Made by a program: the position numbers and the translations under genes. The notes below the pieces were generated by a model, which saw only the letters and a list, made by a program, of their open reading frames with translations, had not been told where the DNA came from and searched no databases. DNA of 64,000 nt from Micromonospora costi. Lineage in GTDB: Bacteria > Actinomycetota > Actinomycetes > Mycobacteriales > Micromonosporaceae. This document shows, one piece after another, positions 1 to 9,793 of this stretch. Numbering within the stretch: the stretch's first letter is position 1; each line of letters begins with the position of its first letter. The stretch lies in assembly GCF_003626655.1 (NCBI RefSeq), contig NZ_RBAN01000004.1, forward strand, positions 310,001 to 374,000, written 5' to 3'.

Positions 1-861
1 GGCGATCATCCACTGGATCGCCTGGTTCTCCCCGATCGGGCGGCCGAACGTCTCGCGGGTGTTCGCGTACGCGATGGCCATGCCGAGCGCCCGCTCGGCG
101 ATGCCCAAGGCGTGCGACGGGATGGTGTAGCGGCCCTTGCCGATCCACTCCATGCCGAGCGTGAAGCCCTGGCCCAGCTCGCCGAGGATGTTGCGCTCGG
201 GCACCCGTACGTCGTCGAAGACCAGCGACGCCGGACCGCCCTCCCCCATCGTCTGGATGAACTCCGACCGCCAGCCCATCTCCCGGTCCACGAGGAAAGC
301 GGTGGCCCCGCCGCGGCGGGCGCCCTTCTCCGGGTCGGTCACCGCGATGACGATCGCGAAGTCCGCCTCGTTGCCGCCGGTGATGAACGTCTTCTCGCCG
401 TTGAGCACCCAGTCGCCGCCGTCGCGGCGGGCGCTGAGCTTGATGTTGGCCGCGTCGGACCCGGCGCCCGGTTCGGTGATGGCGAAGCAGCTGAACCGCT
501 CGCCCTCGATGGTCGGCAGCAGGAACTCCCGCTTCTGCTCCTCGTTGCAGTAGAACAGGATGTTGTCGGCCTCGCCGCCGAAGCGGAACGGCACGAACGA
601 GCGGCCGATCTCGGTCCAGATCAGCGACTGGGTGACGGCCGGCAGGTCCATGCCGCCGTACTCCTCGGGTGTGGCGAGGCCCCAGAAGCCGAACTTGCGC
701 GCCTTGAGCTGGAGTTCGCGCAGCTCACCGCGCTCCAGGCCGGGCCGGTGCGCGCGTTCCCGCCGCAGCAGCTCCTGTTCCAGCGGCACGACCTCCCGGG
801 TGATGAAGTCGCGGGCCGTGTCTCGGATGGCCCGCTGCTCGTCGGATAGCGCGAAGTCCAT
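1..861 (-). CDS. acyl-CoA dehydrogenase, C-terminus cut by window edge
   Basis: Flavin-dependent oxidation of an acyl-CoA thioester to the enoyl-CoA in the cytoplasm. The first 287 residues are present; the gene runs off the left edge. It starts MDFALSDEQRAIRDTAR at the ATG complementary to 859-861. The typical ACAD signatures are readable: the substrate-binding segment CFAITEPGAGSDAA and the flavin-region segment NGEKTFITGGNEADF, followed by the start of the C-terminal helical domain (YANTRETFGRPI). The catalytic base, normally in the lost C-terminus, cannot be checked. It lies 34 bp downstream of the SDR gene on the same strand and is probably the third gene of a minus-strand operon starting near 2825. 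The substrate is unknown; cluster content suggests a branched or aromatic acyl-CoA. Confidence 0.9.
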   Translation of the reverse strand, partial: MDFALSDEQRAIRDTARDFITREVVPLEQELLRRERAHRPGLERGELRELQLKARKFGFWGLATPEEYGGMDLPAVTQSLIWTEIGRSFVPFRFGGEADNILFYCNEEQKREFLLPTIEGERFSCFAITEPGAGSDAANIKLSARRDGGDWVLNGEKTFITGGNEADFAIVIAVTDPEKGARRGGATAFLVDREMGWRSEFIQTMGEGGPASLVFDDVRVPERNILGELGQGFTLGMEWIGKGRYTIPSHALGIAERALGMAIAYANTRETFGRPIGENQAIQWMIA

Positions 862-895
862 GGTTCCTCCGGGTGGTGGGTGGGGTACGCGTGCC

Positions 896-1654
896 TCAGC
901 GGGCGCCGCCGTTGACGTACAGGGTCTGGCCGCTGACGTACGAGGCGTCGTCACTGGCCAGGAAGGCAATGACCGAGGCGATCTCGGCGGGTTGGGCGAC
1001 CCGGCGCAGTGGCGTGTGCTCGGCGACCATCCGCTGGTGCTCCTCGGGGGTGCTCCCGACGCGCTGGGCGGTGGCGGCGGTCATCGCGGTGGCCACGTAG
1101 CCCGGCGCGACGGCGTTGACCGTCACGTTGAACGGACCCAGCTCGATGGCGAGGGTGGCGGTGAGGCCCTGCACGCCCGCCTTCGCCGCCGCGTAGTTGA
1201 CCTGGCCGCGGTTGCCCAGCGCGGAGCGGCTGCTCAGGTTGACGATGCGCCCGTAGCGGGCGGCCACCATGTGCTGCTGCGCGGCCTGGCAGCAGAGGAA
1301 CATGCTTGTCAGGTTGGTGGTGAGCACCGCGTCCCAGCTCGCGAGCGGCATCTTGAACAGCAGGTCGTCGCGGGTGATGCCGGCGTTGTTGACGAGCACG
1401 TGCAGCCCGCCGTACGCCCCCACCACCTGCTCGGTCATGGCGGCGACCGCGTCGGCGTCGGTCACGTCGCAGCCGATGCCGACGGCCCGGCCGCCGTTCT
1501 TCCCGATCTCGTCGGCGACGGCCCGGCTGGCGTCGGCGTCGAGGTCGACCACGGCGACGGCCGCGCCCTCGGCGGCGAGCCGGTGCGCGGTGGCGGCGCC
1601 GATGCCCCGCGCGGCGCCGGTGACGACGGCGACCCGGTCGGCGAATCTGGTCAC
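896..1654 (-). CDS. SDR-family 3-oxoacyl-ACP reductase-like oxidoreductase
   Basis: A classical short-chain dehydrogenase of 252 residues, the normal length for FabG-like enzymes. The Rossmann glycine motif is TGAARGIG near residue 12, NNAG lies near residue 90, the catalytic Ser is in the NLSSRSALGNRGQ segment and Tyr/Lys are in YAAAK. The C-terminal VSGQTLYVNGG is typical of FabG/PhaB relatives. It probably oxidises a 3-hydroxyacyl-CoA or reduces a 3-ketoacyl thioester with NAD(P). It lies between two acyl-CoA dehydrogenases on the same strand with 16-34 bp gaps, so all three are likely co-transcribed and act on successive beta-oxidation-type steps. The exact substrate cannot be read from sequence. 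Confidence 0.92.
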   Translation of the reverse strand: MTRFADRVAVVTGAARGIGAATAHRLAAEGAAVAVVDLDADASRAVADEIGKNGGRAVGIGCDVTDADAVAAMTEQVVGAYGGLHVLVNNAGITRDDLLFKMPLASWDAVLTTNLTSMFLCCQAAQQHMVAARYGRIVNLSSRSALGNRGQVNYAAAKAGVQGLTATLAIELGPFNVTVNAVAPGYVATAMTAATAQRVGSTPEEHQRMVAEHTPLRRVAQPAEIASVIAFLASDDASYVSGQTLYVNGGAR

Positions 1655-1670
1655 GGTTGCTCCCTGGAGG

Positions 1671-2825
1671 TCAGAACGCGTTCACGCCGGTGAGCGCGCG
1701 GCCGATGAGGAGGTGCTGGATCTGGCTGGTGCCCTCGTAGAGGGTGGCGACGCGGGCGTCGCGCAGGTACTTGCCGACCGGGTACTCGTCGATGTAGCCG
1801 TAGCCGCCGAACACCTGCACCGCGTTGTTGGCGGCGCGCACGGCGGCCTCGCTGGCGAAGAGCTTGGCCATGGACGCCTCGGTGGCGAACGGCTGGCCGC
1901 GGTCGATGAGGTCGGCCACCTGCCAGACGAGCAGCCGGGCCGCGGTGGTGTCCACCGCGATGGCGGCGAGCATCTGCTGCACGAGTTGGTGGCCGGCGAT
2001 CGGCTTGCCGAACTGGGTACGCTGCCCCGCGTAGGCGACCGCGGCGTCCAGGCAGCCCTGGGCGATGCCCACACAGCCGGCGGCGACCGACATGCGGCCC
2101 TTGGCGAGGGTGGCGAGCGCGAGCCGGAACCCGCCGCCCTCCTCGCCGAGGCGCGCGGCGTCGGGCACGCGTACGCCGTCGAGGCGCAGCTCGCCGGTGG
2201 CCTGCCCGCGTAGGCCGAGCTTGCCGTGGATCTCCCGCCGGGTCAGCCCCGGGCTGTCGGTGGGCACCAGGAACGCGCTGATGCCCCGGTGCCCCGGGCC
2301 GCCGGTGCGGGCGAAGACGAGCGCGACGTCGGCCGTGGTGCCGTTGGTGATGAACATCTTCGTGCCGGTGAGCAGCCAGTCGTCGCCGTCGCGCGCCGCG
2401 CGGGTGGTCAGGGCCGCCGCGTCGGAGCCGCTGTCGGGCTCGGTGAGCGCGAAGCAGCCCAGGGCGGTGCCGGAGCAGAGCGCGGGCAGCCAGCGCGCCC
2501 GCTGGGCGGCCGAGCCGTACGCGGCGATCGACTTCGCGACCAGACCGAGCGACACCGACACGATGCCGCGCACCGCGGAGTCGCCGCGCCCCAGTTCTTC
2601 GAGCACCAGGCAGTACGACAGGTGGTCGCCGCCGGAGCCGCCGTCGGCCTCGGGGATCGTCAGGCCGAGGAAGCCGAGGGCGCCGAGCTTGCCGACGATG
2701 GCCGGGTCGACCTCCTCGCGCCGGTCCCAGTCGGCGGCGTGTGGCCGGACCTCCCGGTCGACGAACTCCGCGGCGAGTTGGCGGACCGCCGCCTGTTCGG
2801 CGGAGAGGTGCAGGTCCATGGACAT
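1671..2825 (-). CDS. acyl-CoA dehydrogenase
   Basis: Full-length acyl-CoA dehydrogenase, 384 residues. CFALTEPDSGSDAA and LTGTKMFITNGTTADV are the substrate and FAD signatures; the catalytic glutamate is in LYEGTSQIQ near the C-terminus, as in short-chain and isobutyryl/isovaleryl-CoA dehydrogenases. There are two in-frame ATGs, at 2825 and 2819. Neither has a Shine-Dalgarno sequence, because a 19-bp operator ends immediately before 2825. A TAGTTT -10-like box at 2831-2826 would start transcription close to 2819, so a leaderless mRNA beginning at the second ATG is plausible (inference). First gene of the minus-strand operon and divergent from the TetR gene. Confidence 0.93.
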   Translation of the reverse strand: MSMDLHLSAEQAAVRQLAAEFVDREVRPHAADWDRREEVDPAIVGKLGALGFLGLTIPEADGGSGGDHLSYCLVLEELGRGDSAVRGIVSVSLGLVAKSIAAYGSAAQRARWLPALCSGTALGCFALTEPDSGSDAAALTTRAARDGDDWLLTGTKMFITNGTTADVALVFARTGGPGHRGISAFLVPTDSPGLTRREIHGKLGLRGQATGELRLDGVRVPDAARLGEEGGGFRLALATLAKGRMSVAAGCVGIAQGCLDAAVAYAGQRTQFGKPIAGHQLVQQMLAAIAVDTTAARLLVWQVADLIDRGQPFATEASMAKLFASEAAVRAANNAVQVFGGYGYIDEYPVGKYLRDARVATLYEGTSQIQHLLIGRALTGVNAF

Positions 2826-2844
2826 AAACTAGCGGTGCAAGTTT
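2826..2844. promoter_or_regulatory. TetR-type operator, copy 1
   Basis: An imperfect 19-bp palindrome, read toward the acyl-CoA dehydrogenase as AAACTTGCACCGCTAGTTT; seven of nine half-site positions are symmetric. An identical 19-mer, in the same orientation relative to its target gene, lies at 3615-3633 before the aldehyde dehydrogenase. The two copies flank a TetR gene. The site abuts the start codon at 2825 and includes a TAGTTT -10-like element, so binding would block transcription of the minus-strand operon. It may also affect the divergent TetR gene. Confidence 0.8.
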
Positions 2845-2943
2845 AATTCCGTCCAGACCCGCTGTGGCAGAGTTTCCCGAACGGACCCGTCACGCCCGGC
2901 GACGCGCCACGCGCCGTCGCCCACCCGCCCGAAGGAGGCACCG

Positions 2944-3609
2944 ATGCCCCGGCCACGGCAGGCGCTGCTCAGCCGGCAGCGGATCGTCGAGGCCGCGGCG
3001 GCGCTCATCGACAGCGAGGGCCTGGAGGGCTTCTCCACCCGCCGACTCGCCGCCGAACTCGGCGTCCGCGGGCCGTCCCTCTACAACCACTTCGCGACCA
3101 AGGACGAGATCCTCGACGCGGTCGCCGACAGCGTCACCGGTCAGGTGGACGTGTCGTTCTTCGGCCGGGTCGACTGGCGGGAGGCCCTGCGGCGGTGGGG
3201 GCACTCGTACCGGGCCGCGCTCGCCGCGCACCCGAACATCGTCCCGTACCTGGCCCGCGGCCCCGGCCGGCGGCCGGCGGCGCTCGCCATGGCGGACGCC
3301 GTCTACGGCGGGCTGGTCGACGCGGGCTGGCCGCCGGCCCGGGCCACCCACATCGGCGCGCTGATGCGCTACTTCGTGGCCGGTTCGGCGCTCGGCTCGT
3401 TCGCCCGCGGCTTCGTCGAGGACCCGGGCCTGTACGCCGAGCAGTACCCGCACCTGACCCAGGCGCACCGTCTCGCCGAGCACCAGCAGCAGGTGGACGA
3501 GGGGGCGTTCGCGCTCGGCCTCGACGCGCTGATCGACGGCCTGTCCCGCACGTACGAGCGTCACGTCGGGCCGCTGCCACCCCTCCCCTCGGCGACCGAC
3601 GCGTACTAG
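2944..3609 (+). CDS. TetR/AcrR-family transcriptional regulator
   Basis: A 221-residue one-component repressor. The N-terminal helix-turn-helix is clear (RQRIVEAAAALIDSEG, then FSTRRLAAELGVRGPSLYNHF at about residues 36-56). The C-terminal ligand domain (residues 80-221) is typical of TetR_C families. The start is well supported by GGAGG eight bases upstream. Because identical 19-bp palindromes stand before the divergent acyl-CoA dehydrogenase and the downstream aldehyde dehydrogenase, it very likely represses both arms; the inducer would be an acyl-CoA, aldehyde or alcohol handled by the cluster (inference). Confidence 0.92.
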   Translation: MPRPRQALLSRQRIVEAAAALIDSEGLEGFSTRRLAAELGVRGPSLYNHFATKDEILDAVADSVTGQVDVSFFGRVDWREALRRWGHSYRAALAAHPNIVPYLARGPGRRPAALAMADAVYGGLVDAGWPPARATHIGALMRYFVAGSALGSFARGFVEDPGLYAEQYPHLTQAHRLAEHQQQVDEGAFALGLDALIDGLSRTYERHVGPLPPLPSATDAY

Positions 3610-3614
3610 GGTCC

Positions 3615-3633
3615 AAACTTGCACCGCTAGTTT
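3615..3633. promoter_or_regulatory. TetR-type operator, copy 2
   Basis: Exact repeat of the 19-mer AAACTTGCACCGCTAGTTT found in inverted position at 2826-2844. It begins five bases after the stop codon of the TetR gene and ends 23 bases before the ATG of the aldehyde dehydrogenase, so the dehydrogenase pair has its own regulated promoter rather than depending only on read-through from the regulator. The embedded TAGTTT resembles an actinobacterial -10 box. Confidence 0.8.
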
Positions 3634-3656
3634 TGGCCACGTACGTGAGGGGCGCG

Positions 3657-5071
<1,415 letters not shown>

Positions 5072-5075
<4 letters not shown>

Positions 5076-6145
5076 GGGCGCTCGTGGTCCGCGGGGCCGG
5101 CGAGCCGCCCCGGGTCGAGGAGGTCGAACTGCCGGCCCCGGGTCCCGGCGAGGTACGCGTCGCCGTCCGGGCCGCCGGTGTCTGCCACTCCGACCTGTCG
5201 ATGGTGAACGGCACGATCGCCGCGCCGTACCCGCTGGTGCTCGGCCACGAGGCGGCCGGCGTCGTGGCCGAGGTCGGCGCGGGCGTGTCCCGGGTGACGC
5301 CCGGCGCGCACGTGGTGCTGAACTGGGCCCCGCCCTGCCGGCGGTGCTGGTACTGCGGCCACGGCGAGCCCTGGCTCTGCGAGCGGGGCGGCACCCCGGC
5401 GGCCGCCCGTGGCCGCACGCCGGCCGGCGAGCCGCTGCACGTCACGCTCGGCCTCGGCGCCCTCGCCGAGGAGGTGGTGATACCCGAGGAGGCGGTCATC
5501 CCCGTCCCCGCCGAGCTGCCGTTCGACGCCGCGGCGCTGCTCGGCTGTGCGGTGCTGACCGGTGCGGGCGCGGTCCGGCGCACCGCGGCCGTGGCCGCCG
5601 GCGAATCGGTCGCCGTGATCGGCCTGGGCGGGGTGGGGCTGTCGGTGGTGGGCGCCGCCCGGGCGGCCGGCGCCGGCCCGGTGCTGGCCGTCGACGTGTC
5701 ACCCGCCAAGGCCGAGCTGGCGCTGGCGGCCGGCGCCACCGAGTTCCTTCTCGCCGACGACTCGCTGAGCCGGGGCGTACGGGAGCGGACCGACGGCCGG
5801 GGCGTCGACCACGCCTTCGAGTGCGTCGGGCGGGGCAGCACCATCCGTACGGCCTGGCGGGCCACCCGCCGGGGCGGCAAGGTGACCGTGGTGGGCATGG
5901 GCGCCAAGGACGACGTGGTCCCGCTCGGCGCGCTGGAGATCTTCCACTCGGCCCGCACGCTGCGGTCGTCGGTCTACGGCTCCTCCGACCCCGACCGGGA
6001 CGTGCCCGAGCTGGCCCGCTCGGTGCTCGACGGCAGCCTGGACCTGGCGCCGCTGATCACCGACCGCACCGGGCTGGACGGCGCCGCCGCGGCGTTCGAC
6101 CGGATGGCCCGGGGCGAGGGCGCCCGTACCGTCGTCGTCCCCTGA
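5072..6145 (+). CDS. zinc-dependent alcohol dehydrogenase (MDR family)
   Basis: A 357-residue medium-chain dehydrogenase. Catalytic zinc ligands are visible in GVCHSDLS and GHEAAG; structural-zinc cysteines are in CRRCWYCGHGEPWLC (three of the usual four spaced closely, plus the final Cys). The Rossmann motif is IGLGGVG at about residue 181. GTG at 5072 overlaps the aldehyde dehydrogenase stop (GTGA), and the first residues VRALVVRGAGEPP match the usual MDR N-terminus. Probably oxidises the alcohol whose aldehyde product feeds the preceding enzyme. Most like class III/NDMA-type alcohol dehydrogenases; the substrate is unknown. Confidence 0.92.
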
Positions 6146-6220
6146 GCCCGGCCGGCCGCGACCCTCGGCGGCGGGTGCGGCAGGATCGACGGCAGATACG
6201 ACGTCTCGCCGGGGGTGGGT

Positions 6221-6997
6221 ATGTGGGCGCCGGCCGAGGCGGACCGCGCGACGGTGCCGCACAGCCTTCAGGAGCGGGCCGCCCGCGCGCTACCGGCCGA
6301 GCACGTGACACGGGTCGACGGGTGGTGGCTGCGCCACGCCCCGCGCTGTTCCTGGTGGGTGGGGTCGGTGCTGCCGCACGGCCCGGCCGACCCGGGGCAG
6401 CTGGCGCACCGGGTCGCCACGGCGGAGCGCTTCTACGCCAACCGGGACGGCATCGCCCGGTTCCAGATCTGCCCGGGCGCGTGCCCCGACGGGCTCGACG
6501 GGTTCCTCGCGGCACGCGGGTACCGGCTGGAGAGCCCGATGTCACTGCAGGTGGCGTCGACCGCGGCCGTCGCGGACGCCACCCCGCCGGATGCGCCGCC
6601 GGTCCGGACGACCGACCGCCCGACCACCGACTGGTTCGAGGTCTGGCACGCCGTGCACGGCGACGGCACCGATCCGGGCGCCGAGCGGGCCATGCTCGAC
6701 CGGGTGGACCGGCCGGCCGCGTACGCCTGCGCGGTGCTCGACGGCGACGTCGTCGCGGTGGGCCGGGCGGTCGCCGACACCGGGTGGGCGGGCATGTTCG
6801 GGATGGCCACGCTGCCCGGGGTGCGCGGGCGGGGCGCGGCGCGCGCCGTGCTCGCGGGGCTGGCCGGCTGGGCCGCCGGGCACCGCGCCGACCGGCTGTA
6901 CCTCCAGGTGGAGCGCGGCAACGCGCCGGCCCTGCGGCTGTACGGGCGGGCGGGCTTCCGGGAACGGTACGGCTACCACTACCGCGTCGCCGATTGA
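6221..6997 (+). CDS. GNAT-family N-acetyltransferase
   Basis: A 258-residue protein whose C-terminal half holds a GNAT fold: the acetyl-CoA pyrophosphate loop PGVRGRGAARAVLAGL at about residues 204-220, then NAPALRLYGRAGF, the usual beta5-alpha4 segment. The N-terminal half is less conserved, as in two-lobed GNATs. ATG at 6221 follows a G-rich ribosome site; GTG at 6215 would add only two residues. It stands alone between the alcohol dehydrogenase (75 bp away) and the ABC exporter promoter. The acceptor substrate is unknown. Confidence 0.88.
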   Translation: MWAPAEADRATVPHSLQERAARALPAEHVTRVDGWWLRHAPRCSWWVGSVLPHGPADPGQLAHRVATAERFYANRDGIARFQICPGACPDGLDGFLAARGYRLESPMSLQVASTAAVADATPPDAPPVRTTDRPTTDWFEVWHAVHGDGTDPGAERAMLDRVDRPAAYACAVLDGDVVAVGRAVADTGWAGMFGMATLPGVRGRGAARAVLAGLAGWAAGHRADRLYLQVERGNAPALRLYGRAGFRERYGYHYRVAD

Positions 6998-7019
6998 GCC
7001 GGTACTCCAGAGTCCGGGC

Positions 7020-7051
7020 TTGACCCTGACGCTGCGTCAACCCTCCATGCT
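7020..7051 (+). promoter_or_regulatory. MerR-type promoter with overlong spacer
   Basis: TTGACC (7020-7025) and a CATGCT -10-like box (7046-7051) are separated by 20 bp, the long spacing that MerR activators correct by twisting DNA. The spacer holds a perfect dyad TGACGC-T-GCGTCA at 7027-7039. A transcript from this promoter would begin at about the ATG at 7059, with no leader. The MerR gene two genes downstream (8723) is the likely regulator. Confidence 0.7.
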
Positions 7052-7058
7052 GACTGCC

Positions 7059-7907
7059 ATGAACATCCGGCCGACAACCAATCAGGTCAACGGACCTGCG
7101 ATCCACGTGCAGGGCCTGGAGAAGTCGTACAAGGAGCTGCGTGTGCTACGCGGCGTCGACCTCGACGTGGCGCGAGGCAGCATCTTCGCCCTGCTCGGCT
7201 CGAACGGGGCGGGCAAGACCACCGTGGTGAAGATCCTGTCCACGCTGCTCAAGGCCGACGCGGGAACCGCCCGAGTCAACGGCTTCGACGTCGTGACACA
7301 GGCCGCCCGCGTACGCGAGTCCATCAGTCTCACCGGGCAGTTCGCGGCGGTCGACGAGATCCTCACCGGGCGGGAGAACCTCGTCCTGGTCGCCAGGCTG
7401 AGGCACCTCGACGACCCGGGCGCGATCGCGGACGACCTGCTGACGCGCTTCTCGCTGACCGAGGCGGGCTCCCGGAGGGTGGCGACGTACTCCGGTGGCA
7501 TGCGCCGCCGCCTGGACATCGCGATGAGCCTCATCGGGAATCCCCCGGTCATCTTCCTCGACGAGCCGACGACCGGCCTGGACCCGGAGGCGCGCATCGA
7601 GGTGTGGCAGGCCGTCAAGGCGCTCGCCCAGGGCGGCACGACCGTGCTGCTCACCACCCAGTACCTGGACGAGGCCGAGCAGCTCGCCGACCGGATCGCG
7701 ATCCTGCACCAGGGTCGGATCATCGTCGACGGCACTCTGGCCGAGCTCAAACAGCTGCTGCCGGCCGCCAAGGTCGAGTACGTCGAGAAACAGCCCTCGC
7801 TCGAGGACGTCTTCTTCGCGGTCGTCGGCGACGCCGCCGGGGACGGCCACAGGGGCGACGCCGAAACGGGGAGCCAGGACCGCATGACCAGGTCGAGCAG
7901 GAAGTAA
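7059..7907 (+). CDS. ABC transporter ATP-binding protein, DrrA-like drug exporter
   Basis: A 282-residue nucleotide-binding subunit. Walker A is GSNGAGKTT, the signature motif YSGGMRRRL and Walker B IFLDEPTTGLDPEAR, followed by the H-loop region, which here reads TTQYLDEAEQ: Gln replaces the usual His, as is common in DrrA-type daunorubicin exporters. The C-terminal domain (PSLEDVFFAVVG) is also DrrA-like. The start at 7059 (MNIRP) is chosen because the MerR-type promoter predicts transcription starting there; ATG at 7047 would lie inside the -10 box. It pairs with the permease nine bases downstream to export a hydrophobic compound. Confidence 0.93.
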   Translation: MNIRPTTNQVNGPAIHVQGLEKSYKELRVLRGVDLDVARGSIFALLGSNGAGKTTVVKILSTLLKADAGTARVNGFDVVTQAARVRESISLTGQFAAVDEILTGRENLVLVARLRHLDDPGAIADDLLTRFSLTEAGSRRVATYSGGMRRRLDIAMSLIGNPPVIFLDEPTTGLDPEARIEVWQAVKALAQGGTTVLLTTQYLDEAEQLADRIAILHQGRIIVDGTLAELKQLLPAAKVEYVEKQPSLEDVFFAVVGDAAGDGHRGDAETGSQDRMTRSSRK

Positions 7908-7916
7908 GGAACGACG

Positions 7917-8678
7917 ATGACCACGCACTTCTTCGGCGACACCGCGGTCCTCACCGGACGGACCATGCGCCACGTCACGCGCAGCCTGGACACCATCATC
8001 ACGACCGCGATCACGCCGATCGCCATCATGCTGCTGTTCGTCTACGTGTTCGGCGGCGCGATCGACACCGGGTCCGTCTCGTACGTCAACTACATGCTTC
8101 CCGGCATCCTGCTCATCACGATCGCATCGGGCATCTCCTACACCGCGTTCCGGCTCTTCACGGACATGCAGGGCGGGATCTTCGAGCGGTTCCAGTCCAT
8201 GCCGATCGCCCGGTCGGGCGTGCTGTGGGCGCACGTCCTGACCTCGCTGGTCGCCAACGTGATCTCGCTCGTGGTCGTCGTCGGCGTCGCCCTCCTCCTG
8301 GGCTTCCGCTCGGGCGCGGGGGTGCTGGCCTGGCTCGCGGTCGCGGGCATCCTCGTCCTGTTCACCCTGGCGCTGACCTGGATCGCCGTGATCCCTGGCC
8401 TCACCGCGAAGTCCGTGGACGGCGCGAGCGCGTTCTCCTACCCGCTCATCTTCCTGCCGTTCATCAGCTCGGCCTTCGTGCCCACCGACACGATGCCCGG
8501 CCCGGTGCGCGCCTTCGCCGAAAACCAGCCGGTGACCTCGATCGTCAACGCGATCCGGGACCTGTTCACCCGGCAGCCGGTCGGCACCGACATCTGGACC
8601 GCCCTCGCCTGGTGCGTCGGCATCCTCGTCGTCGCCTACGTGTTCGCCACCATCTCCTACCGTCGCCGGATCTCCTGA
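7917..8678 (+). CDS. ABC-2 type permease, DrrB-like
   Basis: A 253-residue integral membrane protein with about six hydrophobic segments (starting ITTAITPIAIMLLFVYVFGG near residue 24). The segment FERFQSMPIARSGVLWAHVL is the hallmark of DrrB-type ABC-2 permeases. An AGGA ribosome site precedes the ATG. It forms the exporter with the ATPase just upstream; export of an antibiotic or other amphiphile is inferred from the family and from MerR control. Confidence 0.92.
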   Translation: MTTHFFGDTAVLTGRTMRHVTRSLDTIITTAITPIAIMLLFVYVFGGAIDTGSVSYVNYMLPGILLITIASGISYTAFRLFTDMQGGIFERFQSMPIARSGVLWAHVLTSLVANVISLVVVVGVALLLGFRSGAGVLAWLAVAGILVLFTLALTWIAVIPGLTAKSVDGASAFSYPLIFLPFISSAFVPTDTMPGPVRAFAENQPVTSIVNAIRDLFTRQPVGTDIWTALAWCVGILVVAYVFATISYRRRIS

Positions 8679-8722
8679 TCCGGCTTCGGCCGGGTCCGGG
8701 CGGGTTGAGGCAGGATCAGAGC

Positions 8723-9793
8723 ATGCTGACGATCGGTCAACTGGCGGCGTACGCCGGCGTCACGGTGCGGGCGGTGCGGCACTATCACCAGGTCGGGCTC
8801 CTGCCCGAGCCGGAGCGGGACGATTCGGGTTACCGCCGATACGGCGCGAAGGCGGTCGTGTCCCTCATCAAGATCCGCACCCTCGCCAACGCCGGCGTGC
8901 CGCTGTCCCAGATCGGTCGGATGCTCGAAGCCGACACCTCGACCTTTGCCGAAGCGGTCCGGAGGATCGACGACCACCTGCGCGACGAAATCAAACGGCT
9001 CGAGACCAGCCGGAAACAGATCGCGCAGCTCGCTGCCGGGGACGCTCTGACGCTCCCACCGGAGGTGACCTCCTATCTCGATCGGCTCCGGGAGATCGGG
9101 GCGTCGGAGCGGCTGGTGGAGGCGGAGCGGGACGGGTGGATCCTCGTGGTGGCCCGCTGGCCCGAAGGCATCCGCGAGATGATGTCCGCGAAGTTCGCCC
9201 AGCTCGACGACCCGCGACTCGTCCGGCTCTATCGGCTCGGGTCGGAGCTCCTCGAGAGCGACGCGGCCGACGACGACCCGCGCCTGGAGGAGGCCGTCGA
9301 CATCCTGGTCGGCATGGCCGAGCAGGCATACACCTCCGGTGAGATCGATCCCGACGAGGAGGCGCGCTACGAGATACCGTTCGACCTGCTGGACGCGCTT
9401 GCCGTCGAGTCCGACCCGCGGGCGCAACGGCTGCTGGACCTGATGCGCGAGCGGGGCTGGGCCAGTTGGACCCGGACCCGGCCGAAGCGGCTGGCGGGGC
9501 GGCCCGACCGACGCGCGGACGTCGTTCCGGCGCCCGCATCGGCCGGCCGGTCCTCCCCACCGCAGCGACTAGGTGAGGGCGCGGGCCAGCTCGGTCCGCG
9601 AGCGGATGCCGAGCCGGTGGAAGATGTTGCGCAGGTGGTGGTCGACGGTACGGGTGGAGAGGAACATCCGGGCGGCGACCTCCCGGTTGGTGGCCCCCTC
9701 GGCGACGAGCTGGGCGATCCGCAGCTGCTGGCCGGTCAGCAGGTGGGCGGCGGCCGGGGCGGGAGCGGCGACCGACTCGCCGGCCGCCCGTAG
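8723..9793 (+). CDS. MerR-family transcriptional regulator with antisense-overlapping tail
   Basis: N-terminal MerR winged helix: MLTIGQLAAYAGVTVRAVRHYHQVGLLPEP, then GYRRYGAKAV, followed by a coiled dimerisation helix (residues 75-110) and an effector domain similar to other actinobacterial exporter-linked MerR proteins. The family-like part ends at about residue 254 (LLDLMRERGW). The frame then continues about 100 more residues, low-complexity and Pro/Gly-rich, to a stop at 9793, running 225 bp into the oppositely oriented LuxR gene. Lost stop, sequencing frameshift or a real extension are all possible. It probably activates the exporter promoter at 7020-7051. Confidence 0.85.
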   Translation: MLTIGQLAAYAGVTVRAVRHYHQVGLLPEPERDDSGYRRYGAKAVVSLIKIRTLANAGVPLSQIGRMLEADTSTFAEAVRRIDDHLRDEIKRLETSRKQIAQLAAGDALTLPPEVTSYLDRLREIGASERLVEAERDGWILVVARWPEGIREMMSAKFAQLDDPRLVRLYRLGSELLESDAADDDPRLEEAVDILVGMAEQAYTSGEIDPDEEARYEIPFDLLDALAVESDPRAQRLLDLMRERGWASWTRTRPKRLAGRPDRRADVVPAPASAGRSSPPQRLGEGAGQLGPRADAEPVEDVAQVVVDGTGGEEHPGGDLPVGGPLGDELGDPQLLAGQQVGGGRGGSGDRLAGRP

